Shown here piece by piece: positions 57,844 through 64,000 of a DNA stretch of 64,000 nt. The stretch spans positions 1-64,000 of the forward strand of contig CASIBH010000006.1 of the NCBI GenBank assembly GCA_949372805.1, given 5' to 3'. A program made the translations under genes and the position numbers. The notes beneath the pieces are model-generated. The model was given only the letters and a program-made list of their open reading frames with translations, searched no databases and was not told the origin of the DNA. Position 1 is the stretch's first letter. The number at the start of each line of letters is the position of its first letter. This DNA comes from an uncultured Flavobacteriales bacterium (GTDB lineage: Bacteria; Bacteroidota; Bacteroidia; Flavobacteriales; BACL11).

Positions 57844-60800
57844 TTACCTTATTAAATTAATAAAGCCATTTTCATGATGTTTCCAACCGTCGAAATCCTG
57901 GAAATAAAGTTCATAAACATATGTTCCTGCTAACAAAGGAAAACCTTTAGTATGATGTCTTCCGTCCCAACCGTTTTCGCTGCTAAGTTCATTTATATTT
58001 TCTGAGGAGAAAACGACTTCATTATATCGGTTATAGATATTTATTATAAATGTTTCCTCTCTTATACCATGGTATCTTATTTGAAACCTGTCATTTATGT
58101 CATCTGAATCTGGGGTGAAAGAGTTGGGTATATAGAACCAAAAATCATCACGAACTATTACAATTTTATATGTTGAGTCAGAGCATCCAAAAGCATCTCT
58201 TACTAAAAGATTTATTTGATAGCTAGCAATTGAATCAGAATAAGTGTGAAAAGGGCTTGAGGCATTACTAAAAGGAGAGTTATCACCAAAACTCCAAAGC
58301 CAGCTATTTATATTACCAGTAGAAAGGTCAATCATTTTTGTTGAAGTATAAAGAATCGTCATTGTATCAGGCTCGGGAATAAACTCTGCTTTGGGAGCCT
58401 CAACAACTGTAATAAATGCTTGCCCACTTAGGTTTCCCGATTCAAAAGCATCTGAAAAACTAATCAAGTCATATGTACCTGCAACATTTGAGCTGATATT
58501 ATACGGAGTAGAGTTTGTTGAAATCTCTTCTTGTACGACACCATCAATTGAGTATTTAAATATAAATGGAGGAATCCCTCCAAGATCAACTTGAATATTT
58601 GAAATATCATTTGTATTTGAGCAGATAGTGTCATTACCGCTTATAAATGCTGTAATAGTAGGGAGTAGGTATGTCTGTAAAACTATAGTATCATGGTGAT
58701 TTGCATCAAAAACACTATTTTCAGTTGTATTGTTAGGAAGAAGGATAACACTATCGCTAGTCCAAGAACTAAATCCATATAAAGGGTCAAGACTTGGAAC
58801 TAAGTTAACTGTCTCCCCTAAAATATAATTAACTGATTGAGGAAATATATTAATTAACTGACCATTTGCAGATATGGTGGTATTTGTTCCAGTTGGCTGA
58901 ATATCAAATACAATATTTCTTGTAGGAGTTGGAGGGATAAAATTAGCTCTAATTGTAATATTTCCTTGAATATTTACAATTAAAGTGTCTACATAAGGGT
59001 CATAAACATAAGATCCGGCTGGTAAAATTTCCCAGTTTTGAAATGTTCCACTTTTTACTTCAAAAGGAAGGTTGACCCCACCAAATCGTTGATCAATAAA
59101 TGGTGTATTTAGATTATTGATAATATTACCATCACTCATTTCAACTTCTCCAATACCAATTATTTCTACAGAAACACTAAAAGGCCCAGAGAGTTGTGTG
59201 TAGCAAGGTACAAATCCTGTGTTCATAGAATCACAACGTGCTAAAATAAAATTTCTTAAGTCTTGAACATTGCCAAGCCAATCATTATAAGTTCCGCCAC
59301 CCCATCTACTTATTTGTCTTGGCATTTCTGGGTTAATTATAGCAATCATACTATCTAAAAGACCTACCATATTTGCGCATGACAACGGGCCATTTGCAAG
59401 GTCTTGCCATCTATTAATATAATCATCAAAGAAATCAGGATTTGTTAATAGAGCATTCCAAATAGGGACATGACCTTGTCCGCCCGGATCATTTAAACTA
59501 CTTGGGTCACACGGGTCTGCATTTGGAGATGTGCTTGGAACGCCTGTGTAATTGATATAATGATCAAAAGTAGCGTCCATATCCCAAAGTACATAACGCC
59601 ACTTCTTTTTATCACCATTAATATCTAGACCGCGCCACCATGCAGTATTCCAATTTAGCCAATCCGAAGCGACAACATATGAATTAAGAAGAAAGTAATC
59701 AATTATACTTCCAGTATTGTATATTCCTTTGACATAATCGTAGTTGGCCTGAACCGTCATCGGATTTGTAGTAATATAATTTTTTATAGCATCCCAATCT
59801 GTTTGTGCTTGTGGTCCCCCATATTCTGACCATGTTGCTCCCCAGGTTTTTAAGAACTGTAAGTCATTTTTTGATTGATCATAATAATAATCAGTGAAAT
59901 CATGATCATCAGCTTTTTCTCTGATATCATAAACCCCCCAGTATTCCCCGTTTAGATATACAATACAAGGAGCATACGATCTTTCATCCATTCTTAAATC
60001 CGCTAGCTGCGAAAGATGATGAACATATTGATCTCTAATATGAGCGCCATCTTCGAAAGAGAAGTTATCATTTGCAGCTGCTTTTACTATTAACCTTTGA
60101 AACGAATCTCGATCTTTTGTTTCAAATATTTTATCATTTACAGCGTAATTGTATCCAAATTGGTCACGCATTATAAAATCAAAACCTCTTTGATCATAAG
60201 CCCAGGAATCATTCCCATGTTTATTATATTCACCAGTTCCTTTATCAAGTAAACTTCCATTACTATCAAAATATTCAACCGTGCCTTGTGGCTCTAAATT
60301 CCAGCTTCCAGCAAGAAGATCCCCTAAATCTGTTCCGGCAATTGACAGAATAGATACTGTATGAGTATCATTTATAAAGTAAGTGTTATATTCTAAAAAA
60401 CTTCTAGGAATACTTGAATTAGAACTATAAGCAACAGCTTTTAAAACAGTTGTAGAAGTAATATTAACTGGACTGTTGTAAACTAAAGATGTATTGTCTG
60501 GTAAACTACCATCTACAGTATAATAAATTGTAACGTTAGGGTCTGGAGAATTTATTGCAACATCAATTCCAGCACTATAGTACCCAGAAGGCAGAGAAAA
60601 GCTTGGTGTTGTTGCATAATCTAATAGTGCTCCATTGTTATTAGCTCCTGGACTAACTGTTGTTGTGAAGACACTCCAGTTTAAACCTCCATTCACATCT
60701 CTTCCCCTAGAGTGAGTTTTTTGATGAGGAATTACTGTTATTGAATCTACAACATTTGCACTAACATCGGAAAGAACAAATATTTCATTACCTTTTGTTT

Positions 60801-61128
60801 GAGTAATTTTAAAATTTGTATGAGCAATTCCTCCAACTAGCTCATCTCTTCCTGAACAATAGATTAATGCAGTAGTATTTGCATTTAAAATAAACGGCCC
60901 AGGAAACTGCCATTTTGTTAAGTTTGTGGCTTTGTCAGATAAATACCAACCGTTTAAATCAATAGAATTTGAAGAGGTGTTGTATATTTCAACCCAATCA
61001 TGGTACTCACCATAGTTGTCTACAAAGCTATCAAAGTTTGCAGCAGAAAACTCATTTATTACAACTTGACCTTTAAGAGAAGATGAAAAAATAATTGTAA
61101 TAAATAAAAGATATATTTTTTTTAGCAT
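57844..61128 (-). CDS. Secreted lamin-tail-like + CotH-like protein with T9SS type B-like (gliding-motility-associated) C-terminal domain
   Basis: ATG at 61128 gives MLKKIYLLFITIIFSSSLKGQVVINEFSAAN; LTD-like start; YLNGEYWGVYDIREKADDHDFTDYY; LWDMDATFDHY; C-terminal FYIPNSFTPDSDDINDRFQIRYHGIREETFIINIYNRYNEVVFSS. Confidence 0.85.
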   Translation of the reverse strand: MLKKIYLLFITIIFSSSLKGQVVINEFSAANFDSFVDNYGEYHDWVEIYNTSSNSIDLNGWYLSDKATNLTKWQFPGPFILNANTTALIYCSGRDELVGGIAHTNFKITQTKGNEIFVLSDVSANVVDSITVIPHQKTHSRGRDVNGGLNWSVFTTTVSPGANNNGALLDYATTPSFSLPSGYYSAGIDVAINSPDPNVTIYYTVDGSLPDNTSLVYNSPVNITSTTVLKAVAYSSNSSIPRSFLEYNTYFINDTHTVSILSIAGTDLGDLLAGSWNLEPQGTVEYFDSNGSLLDKGTGEYNKHGNDSWAYDQRGFDFIMRDQFGYNYAVNDKIFETKDRDSFQRLIVKAAANDNFSFEDGAHIRDQYVHHLSQLADLRMDERSYAPCIVYLNGEYWGVYDIREKADDHDFTDYYYDQSKNDLQFLKTWGATWSEYGGPQAQTDWDAIKNYITTNPMTVQANYDYVKGIYNTGSIIDYFLLNSYVVASDWLNWNTAWWRGLDINGDKKKWRYVLWDMDATFDHYINYTGVPSTSPNADPCDPSSLNDPGGQGHVPIWNALLTNPDFFDDYINRWQDLANGPLSCANMVGLLDSMIAIINPEMPRQISRWGGGTYNDWLGNVQDLRNFILARCDSMNTGFVPCYTQLSGPFSVSVEIIGIGEVEMSDGNIINNLNTPFIDQRFGGVNLPFEVKSGTFQNWEILPAGSYVYDPYVDTLIVNIQGNITIRANFIPPTPTRNIVFDIQPTGTNTTISANGQLINIFPQSVNYILGETVNLVPSLDPLYGFSSWTSDSVILLPNNTTENSVFDANHHDTIVLQTYLLPTITAFISGNDTICSNTNDISNIQVDLGGIPPFIFKYSIDGVVQEEISTNSTPYNISSNVAGTYDLISFSDAFESGNLSGQAFITVVEAPKAEFIPEPDTMTILYTSTKMIDLSTGNINSWLWSFGDNSPFSNASSPFHTYSDSIASYQINLLVRDAFGCSDSTYKIVIVRDDFWFYIPNSFTPDSDDINDRFQIRYHGIREETFIINIYNRYNEVVFSSENINELSSENGWDGRHHTKGFPLLAGTYVYELYFQDFDGWKHHENGFINLIR

Positions 61129-61266
61129 GCCAGAGCTGTAAGGATTTAAATTAATTACCACAAAGATAAACAATATTTAACATTTAAAAATTTGACCTAA
61201 AAGTTTCTTAGTATTATTCCCAGGCATTTTCTACTTTTGTAAAAAATTTAATGAATAAAAGATTCT

Positions 61267-62661
61267 ATGCAGAATAATATTAAAGATGATTTAATCCTTT
61301 TCAATGAAATTGTTAACGAATTTCTGAATGATGAAAAGTTAAATCCAATCTCTAAAAAAATTAATATTGAAGATTTACATAAAACATTAGACTTATCATT
61401 AAGTGAAAACCCTATAACCAAAAAAGAATTTAGTGAGAGCTTAAGAAAACTTATACTTTCTAGCCCAAAATCATCTTCAAAGTTATTTTTTAATCAGCTC
61501 TTTGGGGGAAGACATAGTAAAGCTGTTATTGGAGATTTACTTGCTGTGCTATTAAATAATTCGATGGCAACCTATAAAATATCTGGACCCCAAGTTGGTG
61601 TTGAAAAAGAAATATTATTTCAAGTAAAAAATCTTATTGGATATAAAGAGAATTATGGCGGAACATTTCCTACTGGTGGCTCAATGAGTAATTTTATGTC
61701 TCTTATAATTGCTAGAGATAAGAAAAACCTAGAGACAAGAAATACTGGTGTAAAACAAGATTTTATAATTTACGCCTCCGATAATGCACACTATTCAATT
61801 GCTAAAAATGCTTCTTTTTCTGGTATTGGAAAAGGTAATGTGCGCTATATTAAGTCAGATAGTTTTGGGTGTTTAGATTTGATAATTTTAGAGAAAACTA
61901 TTAAATCTGACCTTAAAAAGGGCTACATACCGTTTTATATAAATGCTACAGCCGGAACAACAGTGTTAGGTGCGTTTGATAACATTAAAGAGATTAGCAA
62001 AATCAGTAAAAAATATAATTTATGGCTTCATGTTGATGGAGCCTGGGGTGGGGCTGTATTATTTTCTAAATTATATAAAAGGTTAATTAATGGTGTAGAA
62101 AATTCGGATTCATTTTGTTTTAATGCACATAAATCATTAGGAGCTCCTTTAAGTACTTCAATTTTTTTGGTTGCTGATAAAAAAGATTTACATAATTCTT
62201 TTAGTAATGATGCCTCTTATTTATATCAAACTCATAATGAAGACTATAACCTTGGACAAACTTCTTTTGAGTGTGGTAGAAGAAATAACTCTCTAAAGCT
62301 TTGGACAATGTGGAAAGCAATTGGAACTTCTGGAATTTCTAAGATTATAGATCACCAGTTTGCTCTTGCCGACTATGCGCGTAATTATGTTAGAGCATCA
62401 AAAGATTATAAGCTTTATAGCTTTGATGACTCTCTATCAATATGTTTTAATTATAAAAACTTTGACCCTCAAGATCTTTGTACAAAACTGTATGATTTAA
62501 ATAAGTTAATGATAGGTTTTGGTTTTTTTGGAAAACAGTCATTTATTAGATTAGTAATTATTAATTCATCAAATTCTGAAAAAGAAATTTCCAATTTCTT
62601 TAAAATTATTGAAGCATTTACATTAGAAAATCATAACTCTATTAAATCTATTGATATTTAA
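61267..62661 (+). CDS. PLP-dependent group II decarboxylase-like protein
   Basis: GGTFPTGGSMSNFMSLIIARD, HVDGAWGGAVLFS, FNAHKSLGAPLSTS. Confidence 0.87.
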   Translation: MQNNIKDDLILFNEIVNEFLNDEKLNPISKKINIEDLHKTLDLSLSENPITKKEFSESLRKLILSSPKSSSKLFFNQLFGGRHSKAVIGDLLAVLLNNSMATYKISGPQVGVEKEILFQVKNLIGYKENYGGTFPTGGSMSNFMSLIIARDKKNLETRNTGVKQDFIIYASDNAHYSIAKNASFSGIGKGNVRYIKSDSFGCLDLIILEKTIKSDLKKGYIPFYINATAGTTVLGAFDNIKEISKISKKYNLWLHVDGAWGGAVLFSKLYKRLINGVENSDSFCFNAHKSLGAPLSTSIFLVADKKDLHNSFSNDASYLYQTHNEDYNLGQTSFECGRRNNSLKLWTMWKAIGTSGISKIIDHQFALADYARNYVRASKDYKLYSFDDSLSICFNYKNFDPQDLCTKLYDLNKLMIGFGFFGKQSFIRLVIINSSNSEKEISNFFKIIEAFTLENHNSIKSIDI

Positions 62662-62701
62662 ATAGTTTTTATCTTTTAAAAAAAGAGGTTATTTTAGCTA
62701 C

Positions 62702-63367
62702 ATGCAAAATGATTCAATTATTATATTAGCTTGGCCAGAGGCAATGGTTGCTGGTGCAAACTCATGGTATGATAAATACTTCTCAACTAAGGGAAAGTAT
62801 CGAGTTGGACACTCTGCTTTAATTCTTGTTGATCATACTTCAGAAAAATTATTTTATTTTGACAACGGAAGATATCATACGCCTAGTGGATTTGGCAGGA
62901 TTAGAAGTCAAGAGACTGACCCAGATATTAAAATTAAATCTCAATTAGTTCTAAATCGCAACAAAATTGTTAATATAAGTGAAATTTTATTAGAAGTAAA
63001 AAATAAAAAAGCATGCCACGGCAAAGGAACTCTTTACGCCTCAATTTTAAATAATGTATCATTTGAAAAGGCTTTTCTGTTCTCAAATAAAATGGTATCT
63101 AAAGGACTGGTTCCGTACGGTCCATTTGTTAGAAGAGGGACAAATTGTTCAAGATTTGTTTCAAAAGTAATGCAAGAATCTATGAGTTACTTTATTTCCA
63201 ATATTCGTCTCAAATTTCCAATAACTCTTTCGCCTTCACCCAAAAGAAATGTTAGTATTGCTAATAAAGATTTCTTTATAGTAAAAGAAGGTGAATGTAA
63301 ATTAATTAAAAGAAGTTTTTTCTCTTCATATTTTAAAAGTATAGAAAATGAATTATATAGCAGATAA
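62702..63367 (+). CDS. DUF6695-like protein, N-terminal part
   Basis: IILAWPEAMVAGANSWYDKYF..VGHSALILVDHTSEKLFYFDNGRYHTPSGFGRIRS..GTNCSRFVSKV; resembles remembered flavobacterial DUF6695 proteins. Confidence 0.6.
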   Translation: MQNDSIIILAWPEAMVAGANSWYDKYFSTKGKYRVGHSALILVDHTSEKLFYFDNGRYHTPSGFGRIRSQETDPDIKIKSQLVLNRNKIVNISEILLEVKNKKACHGKGTLYASILNNVSFEKAFLFSNKMVSKGLVPYGPFVRRGTNCSRFVSKVMQESMSYFISNIRLKFPITLSPSPKRNVSIANKDFFIVKEGECKLIKRSFFSSYFKSIENELYSR

Positions 63368-63632
63368 AAAGCCAGATTCAGTTCCTAATAAATCACAGTG
63401 GCTTGGCGGAATGGGGGCGGGGTCTTGGTTTTATATTTTAAAAGATAATAATTTTTTTCACATTCAAAGATTTTCTAAAGAGGGTGACTTAGAGTGTTCT
63501 GGCCAATTTACATGTAGTCCAGAGGGATTTGATATAAATAAGCAATTTAAATTTATGTACTTATCTCACTGTAAGCTTTGTACAATTACCCAGAGGGATA
63601 TAACCTATAAATTAGTAGCTTCAACATCTTAA
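63348..63632 (+). CDS. DUF6695-like protein, C-terminal part in another frame (possible split gene)
   Basis: KPDSVPNKSQWLGGMGAGSWFYILKDNNFFHIQRFSKEGDLECSGQF resembles the C-terminal region of the same family. Confidence 0.5.
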   Translation: MNYIADKKPDSVPNKSQWLGGMGAGSWFYILKDNNFFHIQRFSKEGDLECSGQFTCSPEGFDINKQFKFMYLSHCKLCTITQRDITYKLVASTS

Positions 63633-63664
63633 AATTTAGAGTGTTTAATGAAGCAATATTTAAT

Positions 63665-63672
63665 TAAATTTG
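63665..63672 (+). promoter_or_regulatory. -7 element upstream of purF
   Basis: TAAATTTG matches TAnnTTTG, 18 nt before ATG 63691. Confidence 0.45.
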
Positions 63673-63690
63673 CGCTATTAAAATCAGACA

Positions 63691-64000
63691 ATGAGTGATG
63701 CACTAAAGCATGAATGTGGAGTAGCAATGCTACGACTTTTAAAACCCCTAGATTTCTATAAAGAAAAGTATGGAACAGCGTTCTACGGTCTTAAGAAAAT
63801 GTATCTCTTAATGGAAAAACAAAGAAATAGAGGGCAAGATGGCGCTGGTCTTGCAAATGTAAAGCTTCAAACGGCTGCAGGAAAGAGATATATAAGTAGA
63901 AAGCGTTCAGTAACCTCTAACCCAATCCAAGATTTATTTGGAGAGATCAATAAGAGGTTTATTGAATTAGAAGAAAAAAATCCTGAAAAATTAAGTGATA
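63691..64000 (+). CDS. purF: Amidophosphoribosyltransferase-like protein (PurF, flavobacterial long form), 3' truncated by window
   Basis: MSDALKHECGVAMLRLLKPLDFYKEKYGTAFYGLKKMYLLMEKQRNRGQDGAGLANVK. Confidence 0.85.
   Translation, partial: MSDALKHECGVAMLRLLKPLDFYKEKYGTAFYGLKKMYLLMEKQRNRGQDGAGLANVKLQTAAGKRYISRKRSVTSNPIQDLFGEINKRFIELEEKNPEKLSD

Noticed and set aside
1-64000. CRISPR array or defence island
   Set aside because: No regularly spaced repeats, Cas, restriction or toxin-antitoxin genes recognised.

Overview
The window is chromosomal DNA from an AT-rich, gene-dense Bacteroidota genome, most likely a marine Flavobacteriia. The lineage is inferred from T9SS C-terminal sorting domains, GldH, an IPExxxVDY-family protein, flavobacterial gene order (acpP-fabF-rnc-IPExxxVDY-pyk; ileS-dksA-like-lspA) and TTTG/TAnnTTTG promoters. 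Accessory content: (1) a glycan-use-like locus at about 1-11.76 kb (GH3, two predicted outer-membrane beta-barrels, two lipoproteins, a T9SS protein with two similar carbohydrate-binding-like segments, a clan GH-A-like glycosidase, and a Nudix-type regulator with a degenerate Nudix box) with no SusC/SusD visible; (2) a divergent iron module (FbpABC-like ABC transporter versus a P19/Tp34-like protein) whose control region carries an exact 26-nt inverted repeat and a promoter-embedded palindrome; (3) a carotenoid block (CrtD/CrtI-like, CruF-like, CrtYcd-like); (4) two tandem secreted CotH-family proteins. Further anomalies: reading-frame breaks exactly between the signal peptide and mature domain of GH3 and GldH, a probable split DUF6695-like gene, an rnc gene with no ATG/GTG/TTG start, four convergent gene pairs that share one TTAA as both stop codons, and a zinc-ribbon-like N-terminus on a class A PBP. 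No CRISPR array, rRNA, transposase or integrase was recognised. All product names come from reading the protein sequences; no database search was run.
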